From: Paludisphaera borealis
GTDB taxonomy: Bacteria; Planctomycetota; Planctomycetia; Isosphaerales; Isosphaeraceae
NCBI RefSeq assembly: GCF_001956985.1
Contig: NZ_CP019082.1
Coordinates: 372,001 to 436,000 of the forward strand
Length of the DNA stretch: 64,000 bases
Direction: 5' to 3'
The notes under the pieces: generated by a model
The model's database searches: none
What the model was told of the DNA's origin: nothing
The model's input: only the letters and a program-made list of their open reading frames with translations
Part shown: in pieces, positions 45,601 to 53,516 of the stretch
Layout: every line of letters starts with the position of its first letter
Position numbering within the stretch: position 1 is the first letter of the stretch
Translations under genes and position numbers: made by a program

Positions 45601-45878
45601 CCGTCCTGTACGCCTACCTCGTAGGACCTGCCGGTGTTCGGGACGAGTTCGAGGCGCTGAGTCCTACCCAGCGCAACGTCCCTCAGCTCATCGTGAAGAC
45701 CGACGCCCTCGGACGCTACACGCTGAGCGGGCTTGCCGCCGGCGCGCGGGGGCACGTGTACCAAGCCCCGATCCCCGGGAAGGGGCCGAACCAGGAGCTG
45801 GGCGCGATCGACTTCGTGGTCGAGGGCCTGAAGACCGTCTCGGTTCCCGACTTGGTGTTCAAGCCGGTCAAGCCCTGA
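42615..45878 (+). CDS. M56 (BlaR1-like) sensor peptidase with carboxypeptidase-regulatory-like repeats
   Basis: A 1087-residue membrane protein. Transmembrane segments lie at about 13-38, 47-70, 157-180 and 368-386. The M56 zinc site HECAH is at residue 257 (LIHECAHALRRD), with SAREELCDNHVL about 40 residues on. Instead of a penicillin-binding sensor domain, the extracytoplasmic part from about 405 is a row of some six carboxypeptidase-regulatory-like/Ig-like units (TRIEGVVVDESGKPAADVNV, ASVSGRVLSADGEPALGVLV, ALVKGRVTKENGEPAARETI, ATASGRVVSEAGAPIPRAVL). It probably senses an envelope or glycan ligand and cleaves the BlaI repressor. Coupled to blaI by ATGA. Confidence 0.9.
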   Translation: MRSAGWLDLGDAAFALLAGVMLVSTMAIVLAGLIGLALKRRASARHAAWLCALAVVLLSPALAWVGPTLALPPIALPKLASTIADRPERASSTDPAGAGSFPGAASPRRGARREVPIEEVLSYGPPQGVVAESILFVGTTLPAAPAAVAESSRWPRITRGAIVAIWLIGALGLLVRLAWGCREVARLRRSARPFRFGTVLPSVASALRMNVDRLPAIGVSDRTSQPLTLGLIRPSVLMPEGLAASLPADALRDVLIHECAHALRRDTLVGLLQRFAAILCWPNPLVHLMNRALESAREELCDNHVLRAADPADYAASLLAVAERRPFAADFDALLGLPMIARRGTLESRIAALIDPRRHAETSTRRGTVAALAVLFLAAGAAVAAVRFGDAEQPLAVVASSKPLDPTKTRIEGVVVDESGKPAADVNVAAWGWNEILREARTAADGRFLFDVDAKKWFSVVASNADGSLQAVDRHDGGDPAIYPELKTRLTLKPARETTARVVDLQGAPIADATVAVAYRGFATWEYKTDAKGEARVRIAPDAELSSVAAVKPGVGLDYFESEVYWPGPKPAPLPETIELVLDGATAFKVKVVDASDSPVPGVSVLFPGFWKLGKHRGGNFIGPAFTRVADGAGVATFDFIPKMSTQPDFLLVENEDFAVVPALGDRKGPGESLVMRVRRNASVSGRVLSADGEPALGVLVRAEGQGRPFGPSSNSKRTGPDGSYLLTLQPGASYLIGVDDDHWSAPSRGGVLPQDGDRIRGVDFRLAPGALVKGRVTKENGEPAARETICLLERGVNVEHLTVEVRDGQTTVYGSRTETLKRWTKTDAGGSFAFRVGPGSFALPDERVRTELRFVPDDQYTRRFHVEGREVIVRDFKLRDRAGELKEENSVAITVRDKALGGAPASGARITVATSNYEGKISLIDSLFMQTDGHGVFRIEKWARPLYIFAQSIDGLRGGFGTIGVDDFEATVSIDQGATASGRVVSEAGAPIPRAVLYAYLVGPAGVRDEFEALSPTQRNVPQLIVKTDALGRYTLSGLAAGARGHVYQAPIPGKGPNQELGAIDFVVEGLKTVSVPDLVFKPVKP

Positions 45879-45930
45879 TATCGGATCGCAAGGATGCGTC
45901 GCCATTGAATGGCCTTGGGCGGAGTCGAAC

Positions 45931-46008
45931 GATCCAAGCACGAGGCGTCGGCGAGTGAGCGTCCGGAGGCCTGGGCGGATTCACTCGCCGGCGCCTCGTG
46001 CTTGGATC
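45931..46008. repeat. Palindromic REP-like element, diverged sub-family
   Basis: Arms 45931-45958 and 45981-46008 (GATCCAAGCACGAGGCG... inverted), one mismatch in 28, with a 22-nt spacer. The core GGCG(T/C)CGGCGAGTGA is a variant of the AGCGCCAGCGAGTG family with different outer bases. It lies between convergent genes. Confidence 0.85.
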
Positions 46009-46050
46009 GCGGGTCGTCTGGATCGCCGACGATTCAGGCGTCCCGCTGAA

Positions 46051-47523
46051 TCACATCAAGGCCGAGATCGGCTCGCCGTGGTAGACGAAGTGGGGGCGGT
46101 CCTGGGGGTCGCGCCAGGAGACGTTGGAAGGGAGGCCGAGGGCGTTGTAGATGGTCGCGGCGAAGTTCTCGGGGGGGTGCGGGTCGGATCGCGGGTAGCC
46201 GCCGATCTTGTCGGTCGAGCCGATCACGCGGCCCCCTTGCACGCCTCCGCCGGCCAGAAGGACGCTCTGGGCCGGTCCCCAGTGGTCGCGGCCGGGGAGT
46301 TTGTAGAACTCCGCCAGCCTGGAGATTTTGGGCGTGCGGCCGAACTCGCCGGCCATCACGACCAGGGTCGAGTCGAGCAGGCCGGACGCGTTCAGGTCGT
46401 CGAGCAGGGCCGAGACGGCCTGGTCGGTCGGGGGGAAAAGCTTGTCCTTGAGGTGCGGGAAGATGTTGCCGTGGTTGTCCCACGTCTCGTTGTTGCCGAG
46501 GTTCACCTGGACGAGCTTCACGCCGGCCTCGACCAGTCGCTTCGCCATCAGGAGCGACCAGCCGAACGTGTGCCGGCCGTAGCGGTCGAGCACGGCGTCG
46601 GGGGCGTGGAGAACGTCGAAGGCCTGCTTGACCTTGCGGTCGGTGAGCAGCGAGACGGCCCCCTGGCGCTCGTCGTCGAACCCGCCGGCCGCCGCCGAAT
46701 TCTCGAGGGCCGAGCGCTGGCGGTCGAGCGTCGCGAGCAATCCCAGCCGGCCGGCGAGACGGCTCTCGGAGAAGCCTTCGGGCAGGCCGAGGCTCGGGGT
46801 CTGGAACCGCTTGGTCTTGGCCCCCGCCGGCGGGCGCTGCTGGTGGTCGAACTCGTACGTCGGATACGCCCCGTAGGCCGTGGGGTCGAACGGCGAGGCT
46901 TCGATGAACCAGGGGTCGTGCTTCGCCCCCATCTCGCCGCCGAACTGGCCGGGGATCGCCCGGCCGGTGGAGTGGATCAGCTTCTCGGGCAAGACCACGG
47001 CCGGCGGCAGGTTGTTCCTCGGCGGGCAGAGCGCCCCGGCGATCGACGCGATCGACGGCCAATCGCTCGGCCGGGGCTTGGTCGGATCGAAGCCCGACGG
47101 CAAGTCCGACCGCCCCGAAAGCATGATGTGGTGACCCGCCGAATGGTCGTTCGACGAATGCGTGAGCGACCGGACCAGCGACCAGAGCCCGCTCCGCTCG
47201 GCGAGCTTCGGCAAGTGCTCGCAGATCGACAGCCCCGGCGTCCGCGTGGCGATCGGCCGGAATTCGCCACGGATTTCCGCCGGCGCGTCGGGCTTGAGGT
47301 CGAAGCTGTCGAGCTGCGACAATCCCCCCGAAAGGAAGATGTAAATCACCGCCCGATCGTCGCGCCCCTTCGGCGTCGCGGGCCCGCCCATCGCCCGGAG
47401 CGCGCCGAGATGCTCGATCCCCAGGCCCAACAGCCCGACCGCGCCCGCCTGCACCGCGAGCCGCCGCGTCATCTGGGGATGCCAAGGCTGTGCTTCGCTC
47501 GTTCGCCCTGTGCGGCTCGCCAT
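46051..47523 (-). CDS. DUF1501 protein, unpaired
   Basis: About 490 residues of the DUF1501 family. The N-terminus has HPQMTRRLAVQAGAVGLLG, a weak twin-arginine-like signal with RR but no consensus Phe-Leu-Lys. Family blocks: VIYIFLSGGLSQLDSFDLKP, HSSNDHSAGHHIMLSGRSDL, VKLVQVNLGNNETWDNHGNI, STLVVMAGEFGRTPKISRLA and GRDHWGPAQSVLLAGGGVQG. The start is placed at the ATG 47523, with GGAG 9 nt before it; an ATG at 47538 is possible. Unlike the other DUF1501 genes it has no cytochrome partner next to it. Confidence 0.9.
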   Translation of the reverse strand: MASRTGRTSEAQPWHPQMTRRLAVQAGAVGLLGLGIEHLGALRAMGGPATPKGRDDRAVIYIFLSGGLSQLDSFDLKPDAPAEIRGEFRPIATRTPGLSICEHLPKLAERSGLWSLVRSLTHSSNDHSAGHHIMLSGRSDLPSGFDPTKPRPSDWPSIASIAGALCPPRNNLPPAVVLPEKLIHSTGRAIPGQFGGEMGAKHDPWFIEASPFDPTAYGAYPTYEFDHQQRPPAGAKTKRFQTPSLGLPEGFSESRLAGRLGLLATLDRQRSALENSAAAGGFDDERQGAVSLLTDRKVKQAFDVLHAPDAVLDRYGRHTFGWSLLMAKRLVEAGVKLVQVNLGNNETWDNHGNIFPHLKDKLFPPTDQAVSALLDDLNASGLLDSTLVVMAGEFGRTPKISRLAEFYKLPGRDHWGPAQSVLLAGGGVQGGRVIGSTDKIGGYPRSDPHPPENFAATIYNALGLPSNVSWRDPQDRPHFVYHGEPISALM

Positions 47524-47642
47524 CTTTAGGGACTCCATCGACAGCCAACTTTGTCGGCTATTTGTTGGATAGAGGTTCAACTTTACTCGATTCCGCCGCC
47601 CGATGCGAGAGCATCGACGGACGGTTGGCGGATGGAGGCGTC

Positions 47643-48392
47643 ATGGGTCGATCGATCACCGTCGAAATCTGCGTGGGCGACCTGCGCTCGGCGCTAGAAG
47701 CGGGTGAAGGAGGAGCCGACCGGGTCGAGCTGTGCGACCGCCTGGAGGTCGGCGGGACGACCCCGAGCGCCGGGACGATCGCCGAAGCGTGTCGGCGGCT
47801 GACGATCCCGGTCCACGTCCTGATCCGCAATCGCGCGGGCGACTTCGCGCCGAGCGAGCCCGAGCTGGCGGCGATGCACCACGATGTGGAAACGGCCAAA
47901 CGCCTGGGCGCATCGGGCGTCGTCTTAGGGATTCTCAAGAACGACGGGACGATCGATCGCGACGCGACCGCGCGCCTGATCGAGTTGGCCCGGCCGATGA
48001 GCGTCACGTTCCACAAGGCGTTCGACCAGACTCGCGACCTGGACGAAGCCTTGGAAACCCTTGTCGAGCTGGGCGTCGACCGCGTGCTGACTTCGGGAGG
48101 ACGGCCGTCGGCCGAAGCAGGCGCCGACGCGCTCGTCCGTTTGGTCGCGCGAGCCGGCGACCGCATCGGCGTCCTCGTCGCCGGCCGGCTGACGGTCGAG
48201 AACTTGGGTGGGATCGTGCGCCGGACCCGGGCGCGCGAGATTCATCTGGGCTCGGCGGCCATGGGTCTCAACGAGAGCCCCGCCGCCTTCGCGCCGCCCG
48301 ACGGCTCGACTCTCGACTGGCTAGGCGTCCGGGCCGAGAGGGTGCGGCGGATCATTGAGGTCGCGGCGGATTCTGAATCGACTCTCTGTTGA
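47643..48392 (+). CDS. cutC: CutC family protein
   Basis: A 249-residue TIM-barrel protein: VEICVGDLRSALEAGEGGADRVELCDRL at the start is the family signature, followed by IPVHVLIRNRAGDF, GVVLGILKNDGTID, MSVTFHKAFDQTRDLDEALE, GVDRVLTSGGRPSAEAG and EIHLGSAAM. CutC was linked to copper homeostasis in E. coli, though that role is disputed. GGAGG lies 4 nt before the ATG. It stands alone on the plus strand next to the decaying island. Confidence 0.93.
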   Translation: MGRSITVEICVGDLRSALEAGEGGADRVELCDRLEVGGTTPSAGTIAEACRRLTIPVHVLIRNRAGDFAPSEPELAAMHHDVETAKRLGASGVVLGILKNDGTIDRDATARLIELARPMSVTFHKAFDQTRDLDEALETLVELGVDRVLTSGGRPSAEAGADALVRLVARAGDRIGVLVAGRLTVENLGGIVRRTRAREIHLGSAAMGLNESPAAFAPPDGSTLDWLGVRAERVRRIIEVAADSESTLC

Positions 48393-48450
48393 GTTCCAGT
48401 CGGAGCGAAAGGGCGAATCCGCACCTACGGATTTTGCAGACGAGGCATTT

Positions 48451-49586
48451 ATGAACGAGGCACATGCCTTGCTGACCGGCGTCCAGCGCCGCCGGGTCAT
48501 ACGCCTGTTCGTCTCATCGACGTTCCGCGACTTCCAGGCCGAGCGTGAGCTATTGGCTAAGAACGTCTTCTCACAGCTCCGCGCCTTGTGTGAGTCGCGC
48601 GGCATCGCCTGCTGCGAGGTGGACCTTCGCTGGGGGATCACGGCGGAGGAAGCGAGGCGGGACGAAGTGCTGACGATCTGCCTCCAGGAGGTCCAGGAGT
48701 GCCAGCCTTACTTTATCGCAATGCTCGGCGAGCGTTACGGATGGGTGCCCAAGGTGTTCCCCGCCGCCCTTCTCGTCGAGCACCCGTGGCTGGCCGGGCT
48801 CGAAGGACTGTCGGTCACCGAGCTGGAGATCATCCTGGCGACGTTGAAAACGGCGCGAGACGCGTCGTTAGCCCCGCCGAAATGGGGAAGCTGGTCGTGC
48901 AGGATCTCCCGGCGCTGGTCGACCGCGAGTTTCCCGAGGCCACGACTCCCGACCAGATGCGGCGCGAGTCAGACACCCACGATTCGCTCGCGGCCGCCCA
49001 GGCGTATGTCTTCGTCGGGCGTCTCGACGAGATGGACCACCTCGACGCTCACGCCGACGGGGTCGGGCCGCCGCTCGTGGTGACCGGTCCGCCGGGCGTT
49101 GGGAAGTCGGCCCTGCTCGCCGCTTGAGCGAAGCGCTACCTGCGCCGACGGCAGGGAGAGCGGCGACGCCGGCTCCCGGTAGGCTCGCCCACGGGCATGG
49201 AATTGGCGTACCGGGCGCTCCTCGACGATCCCGGGGCGGATCCGGCCGCCGTCTGGGCCGCGTTGATCTTGCTGACCTAAAAGGGGGCGAACCGCGAGGC
49301 GATCACGACGGTCGAGCGACTCGCCGCCGCGAATGACGAGCCCCGGCTCGGGCAGGTGCTCGGGCTTCTCGCCCGGCTTCTCCGCGATCTAGGCCGGACG
49401 ACCGAAGTACTCGAAGCCCTGCGGAGGCAGGAGCCGCTCTGCGCGGGGGACCCCGCGGCTCTGGCGGCCTGCCTGGGGAACCAGGAGACGTTGCTCCGAG
49501 AGCTTGACGACCTCGACGGGGCTCTCGCCCTCTTCGGCCGCGAGCTTGTCCGGGGGGCCGTTCGAGGAAGGCGGACGCCGAGGTGA
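48451..49586 (+). pseudogene. Broken DUF4062/P-loop NTPase/TPR gene
   Basis: The N-terminus is intact for about 145 codons: VIRLFVSSTFRDFQAERELL, CEVDLRWGITAEEARRDEVL and FIAMLGERYGWVP are the DUF4062 domain. The frame then shifts near 48,885. The next frame holds LVVQDLPALVDREFPEATTP, RVGRLDEM-type linker and a Walker A loop VVTGPPGVGKSALLA, ending at a stop (49126). A fragment GMELAYRALLDDPG follows at 49197. After another stop come TPR units, ALRRQEPLCAGDPAALAACL. The ATPase core after the P-loop is missing. Full-length relatives are STAND-type NTPases, some linked to defence. Probably an inactive remnant. Confidence 0.75.
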
Positions 49587-50833
49587 ACGCGATCTGGAGC
49601 ATGAACTGGAACGGGACCAGGGACTCGCCCAACTCTAGGGCTAGCAGAGCCTCGGGCCGGGCGGCGAATTCCGCCTCGCGCACGCCGCTCCAGTAAACGA
49701 ATTCCGGCGGGAAGTCGATCGCGTTCCGGAAGACCTCGACCGCCGCCCGGAGCCCGGCCTCACGGCCGGAGCCGATTTCCAGGCCGAGCGGCGAGTCGAG
49801 CTCGGCGAGCTGGCGGTGGAACCGTGCGTTGAGGGACTTGACGAACTCGTCGAGATCGCCCGTCGGAGCGGCCTCGAGTATGGCATTGACCAGGCCGGCG
49901 TCGAAGTGCTCGGGCTTGGCCGTGAGCGGACTACGATCGGGGTCGCGAAGGCGGCCGACGTCCTTGATCGCCAGGCCGACCGTGCTCGCCAGGTTGACGT
50001 TCTTGAGGGTGAAACGCGCTCTCGCGAGCAAATCGGGATAGTAGTTTTCGGGGAACTTCATCAGATCGAGTAGTCTGCTCCGGCTCGTCTCACGAATCGA
50101 GTCGACGACGAGGACGCGATGCGCCCAGGCGAATTGATACAAGAGGTTGTGTGAGGCGACGCCCTCCGTCGCCTTGGACCGGAAGTCGGAGTCCCCGGTG
50201 AACTTGTCCACGAGCCGGTCGAGGTCGATGACCCTCGCCCCGAGGGGAGTGTCGACGAGCGTCGGGTGGAGCAAGTTTTGAGTTCCGGCAGCGGCTTGGC
50301 GGTGACCATCGTGAGGGCCAAGGGGCGGCCGTCGGCGGCGTAGTCGAGCGGTCGGCCAATTCCGGCGGCAGGGCGTCGGCGCTGCCGGAGAGCAACTGGC
50401 CGACAAGCTCACGGTCGAGGTCGTGCGTGGTCGCGGTCGTCTGAAACGACTTCGCCCCGGCGACGATCTTGGCCCGCAACCCGGACGATTTCGGCGCGGC
50501 CTGCTTCGCCTCGGCGTAGACCTTCCGGCCCGCGCGGGTGGTCGGGCCGTCGGAGAAGGCGTTCTGCTCGAAGACCCGCGACGCCGCGCTCTCGGCCGGC
50601 GTGAAGTTCGGACTCTCCGACATCGACGGCATCCGCCGCCACGGCGACTCGGGCCAGCGCGAGGCGCGTCACAAGACCTGGTTCCGGACCGCCGCGGCGC
50701 GGTAGGCGTACGACGGCGCCCCATCCGGGCGGGTCGGTCACCTGCTGCTCGAACTGCGAGGCGATCCGCCTGATCGCCGAGTCTTCCTCCTCTGACAGTT
50801 CGATGGGGTCTTCGGTCAACCCGGCCTTCACCG
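49560..50833 (-). pseudogene. Unrecognised large protein, frameshifted remnant
   Basis: Coding-like protein appears in several minus-strand frames in the right order. It starts at a GTG near 50,833 (LTEDPIELSEEEDSAIRRIA, then SQFEQQVTDPPGWGAPSYAY). It continues as SPNFTPAESAASRVFEQNAF, then LALTMVTAKPLPELK, then a 230-residue clean stretch with ARVIDLDRLVDKFTGDSDFR, LLYQFAWAHRVLVVDSIRET and VSGVREAEFAA-type C-terminal helices. Shifts fall near 50,690, 50,355 and 50,275. The 3' end collides with the TPR remnant of the opposite strand near 49,565. No family is recognised. Confidence 0.6.
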
Positions 50834-51079
50834 TTCCCAGTCGTCACGGGCTTGATCGACGCTGAGCCGGACCTCCAGTCGAGAGAGACTCGCGCGGACC
50901 TGATCGAGGTCGGCGACTCGGCGATCCACCCTCGGCGGTCGGGGCGAGGGGCGGCCACTCCGCGTTGTCCTTCAGATGCGGTGGGCGTGCACCGCGAGCA
51001 TGACGACCAGCCCAAGCGAGGCGAGCAGCCCCCAGGTTGGTCCAAAGCCGACGACTCGGTCGCGCCAGGAGCGCATCAT
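50831..51079 (-). pseudogene. Short membrane/coiled-coil gene, frameshifted
   Basis: ATG 51079 overlaps the TGA of the J-domain gene (ATGATG context). The first 35 codons give a basic start and one transmembrane helix (TWGLLASLGLVVMLAVHAHR), then a stop. Shifting one base, LKDNAEWPPLAPTAEGG reads on, and the original frame resumes with VADLDQVRASLSRLEVRLSV, a coiled coil, ending in a TGA that overlaps the next GTG (GTGA). The intact ancestor was probably an 80-85 residue single-pass coiled-coil protein. Confidence 0.5.
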
Positions 51080-51732
51080 AGCAGCCGGGGGACCCGCTTG
51101 GCGGGGAAGTCGATCTCCAGCCCCGCTCCCTCCTCGTGCTCGACCCGGAGCGAGTGCCTCGCCCTCGCCCGGCCGGCCTCGACGAGCGTGAAGTCCTTGG
51201 GGTACATGTACAGGAACGACGGGCAGAAGAGATCGGAAAGAGTTCCCTGAGGCAAGGTCAGGCGGGTCAGGTTCCTGATCTTGGAGGACCGGACCACGTC
51301 GATGACCCGTTCCGTTATGGCCTCGCCCCGGAGGAGCGAGGGCATAAGCGTCTGCGTTCGAAGACGGGCGTCCATCGGGGCGAGCAGGCGCTTCTCGTCC
51401 ACCTCGATATCGAGTGATTGGATCTCGCCCAGGATCTCGGCGATGCCGCGCACCGGCGGCGCGCCCCCGACCGCCTTGCCCATGTCGGGGATGACGCCTT
51501 GGTCGAGGAGGCGGTCGTACCGCGCACATCTCCCCTCGTCCTGGAGGATCTCGTACGACTCGGTGAACCGGTTGGACAGCGCGGCCGCCGCCACTTTCTC
51601 GGCCTCCCCGACCATGTCGGGGTGGCACGCGAGGGCGAGCTTGCGGTAGGCGTCGCGGATCTCGGCGGCGTTCGCCTCACGGCGAATTCCGAGGATCGCG
51701 TAGGAGTTCGTCGCACCTGGGACGGGGCTCAT
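51076..51732 (-). CDS. J-domain (DnaJ-like) protein
   Basis: A 218-residue protein. Residues about 10-75 are a J domain: SYAILGIRREANAAEIRDAY and LALACHPDMVG, with the invariant HPD. The remaining 140 residues (EIQSLDIEVDEKRLLAPMDA, LLRGEAITERVIDVVRSSKI, DLFCPSFLYMYPKDFTLVEA) match no domain I know. No Gly/Phe region or zinc centre, so it is a specialised type III co-chaperone, presumably recruiting Hsp70 to the client of this operon. Its ATG overlaps the upstream gene's stop (ATGA). Confidence 0.8.
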   Translation of the reverse strand: MSPVPGATNSYAILGIRREANAAEIRDAYRKLALACHPDMVGEAEKVAAAALSNRFTESYEILQDEGRCARYDRLLDQGVIPDMGKAVGGAPPVRGIAEILGEIQSLDIEVDEKRLLAPMDARLRTQTLMPSLLRGEAITERVIDVVRSSKIRNLTRLTLPQGTLSDLFCPSFLYMYPKDFTLVEAGRARARHSLRVEHEEGAGLEIDFPAKRVPRLL

Positions 51733-52049
51733 CGCGTGGCCTTCAAATAGCTGACGGGGACGGAATGTTTGGTCGCCAGGTTGATCACCCTCACCAGGTC
51801 TTCAAGGCGGCCGACCGACGCGATGACGTCCCCGCCTTCCGACTCGACGGCCAGAAGGCTCAGGCCCCGCGACGGCCGGTCCGCCAAGGCGATGCGCCGG
51901 ACCTCGCTGTATCGCACCTCCTGGCAATCCGTTCGCCCGAGGAGCAGGAGTCGGTCCTGTGTGAAGCAGAGGCACGCCTTCGCCTCGCCACTCGGCGGAT
52001 TCGCGACGGAGGCCGGAATCAAAGCTTCGACGCGGTTCCCCGCCCTCAA
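51729..52049 (-). CDS. Small PH-like domain protein, first gene of J-domain operon
   Basis: A 106-residue protein: ACLCFTQDRLLLLGRTDCQE, VRYSEVRRIALADRPSRGLS and ASVGRLEDLVRVINLATKHS fit a small bacterial PH-like barrel plus helix. The frame starts at TTG (52049) with no ribosome site, and another TTG lies nine codons on, so the true start is unsure or the 5' end may be lost. The stop overlaps the J-domain start by 4 nt. Confidence 0.6.
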   Translation of the reverse strand: MRAGNRVEALIPASVANPPSGEAKACLCFTQDRLLLLGRTDCQEVRYSEVRRIALADRPSRGLSLLAVESEGGDVIASVGRLEDLVRVINLATKHSVPVSYLKATR

Positions 52050-52457
52050 CAGCGAAGAGCCGTCGCCATCAGAAGAACAGCGACAAGACGCCAGTGGACT
52101 GATGAGTCCGTCATCGATGACACCTTGTCAGGCTTTCCCAAAATAGGGAGCCGGCACGGTTCGCGTTATCCCTGAGAAGGGCGACGGGTTGAGATGAAGA
52201 GCAATAGTCTCGGTCCATGTCAGCAAGAGTAAGCCAAGCTGTATTCAGGCGTTAGTGTTTCTTATGATAATCATCCCGCGTTGCATGAAAAAATGACAAA
52301 AGGTCGACGTCGACGAAGTTCGTGGAGCCGCGCCAGGCCCGCCGTTCGATCGGACCCGGAGCCCGGATTGTTCACGAATGATTTAGGTGGTCGACGTAAT
52401 CTCTTTGCCTTCGGGAGATTGTCGCCGATCTTACTCTTACTCAAGCAGCGACCCAGC
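52050..52457. other. Gene-free interval in the accessory island
   Basis: About 400 bp with no supported gene. Parts are clearly richer in A+T (CTTATGATAATCAT and GCATGAAAAAATGAC words near 52,260-52,300) than the surroundings, consistent with foreign or relaxed DNA. A promoter for the PH-like/J-domain operon may be here. Confidence 0.35.
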
Positions 52458-52586
52458 TTGGCGCGGTTTACTTTTGGGACGCAGGCGGGCCGGGGCCGAA
52501 ATCCCTTCGCCTCGCGAGGAGGGAAGGCGTGTGTGAAAAAAACATCTTTGGATTACTATGTGCAATCCAGTGGCAAACCGCGCCAA
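52458..52586. mobile_element. 129-bp MITE-like element with 12-bp inverted ends
   Basis: TTGGCGCGGTTT (52458-52469) and AAACCGCGCCAA (52575-52586) are perfect terminal inverted repeats. The inside is a shortened relative of the repeat at 10039-10246 (CTTTTGGGACGCAGGCG, CGGGGCCGAA, GAGGGAAGGCG words). No transposase and no clear target duplication are seen. Confidence 0.5.
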
Positions 52587-52781
52587 ATGCTAGGCCGATG
52601 TTCGGCACGAGGTCGGCTCGTCCGAACCCGTGGTGCGAGCCCCGGTTAGGGCCCCGGGGGTCGAGGACGACTCCAGACCGCGCAGGGGCCAGTTCATGAA
52701 CTTCTGACTCGCTGCGCTAATCGATCAATGGAAGCCGCGGAGGGTTACGAATCGGGTTTCTGAAAAATGGGGCTCGATGTG

Positions 52782-53433
52782 TCATGGCTTCGCTCCCAAC
52801 CCCAACTCGTGCCGGGCGGCTGTCAGGAAGCCGTCGAAGCGCCGTTGCAGTTCCCCATGCGTCATGCGGTATGTGTCGCATTCGACTTGGACGAGCGTCC
52901 GGAACTGGGCGTCGCGGGCGTTGCCGTGTTCGAGGATCAGGGCGGTGTGATAGGGGTAAGCCCCCCAACGGGAACCTCACGAGGACGTCGCCTCGATTGT
53001 AGCTCAAGGCGTCCGGATACAACTGCCCCGCGCCGATCACGGGATGCCAGGCGGCGGCGCGCAGGGCCGGTTCGAGGTCGTTTCGGATGAGGCCGAGCCA
53101 GCGCCTGGCGTTCTGTAGCGGGTGGGCCTTCCCCTTGTGCGACCGGGCGTCTCGCCGACACGTCCGGCAGAGCTTGGCCCCCGAGTAGAGCGAGCCCTTC
53201 GCCACCTCGTACCACCACTTCTGCTGCGAGGCCGTCCAGACTTCCTCCGACCCGCACGAGGCGCAGTTGAAGGGGACGTCGAGGTAATAGCCGCGCCTGG
53301 CGAAGTCGGGCGAGACGGGGCTGTTGCACGGGTCGAGGGCCGTGGGATCGACCAGGACGGCGTCCCGCAGTGCGGCTTCGTGGCGTCGCCGTTCCCGGTC
53401 CACCGCCTCGCGCCGCTTGCGGTTGTGGTTCAT
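52782..53433 (-). pseudogene. Zinc-ribbon protein with single frameshift
   Basis: The N-terminus (from ATG 53433, MNHNRKRREAVDRERRRHEA) is basic. A zinc-ribbon domain follows: CASCGSEEVWTASQQKWWYE and KLCRTCRRD, four cysteines in two CxxC pairs, like the PF13451 type. The frame is clean to about VLVRFPLG at 52,966, inside a run of six C. Dropping one base there restores AYPYHTALILEHGNARDAQF, FRTLVQVECDTYRMTHGELQ and a stop at 52782, for about 216 residues. It is either a true one-base frameshift or a homopolymer sequencing error. Confidence 0.7.
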
Positions 53434-53516
53434 GATCGATCCCGGAAAAACCAATTGCAGCATGTCTCCTGGGGGCGCAGACAGCGGCTACAATTCCAAC
53501 GTTCGCGTTTACCGCG

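Noticed and set aside
52281-52649. 122-codon plus-strand frame
   Set aside because: It crosses the MITE-like element and has no similarity to known proteins or coding bias.
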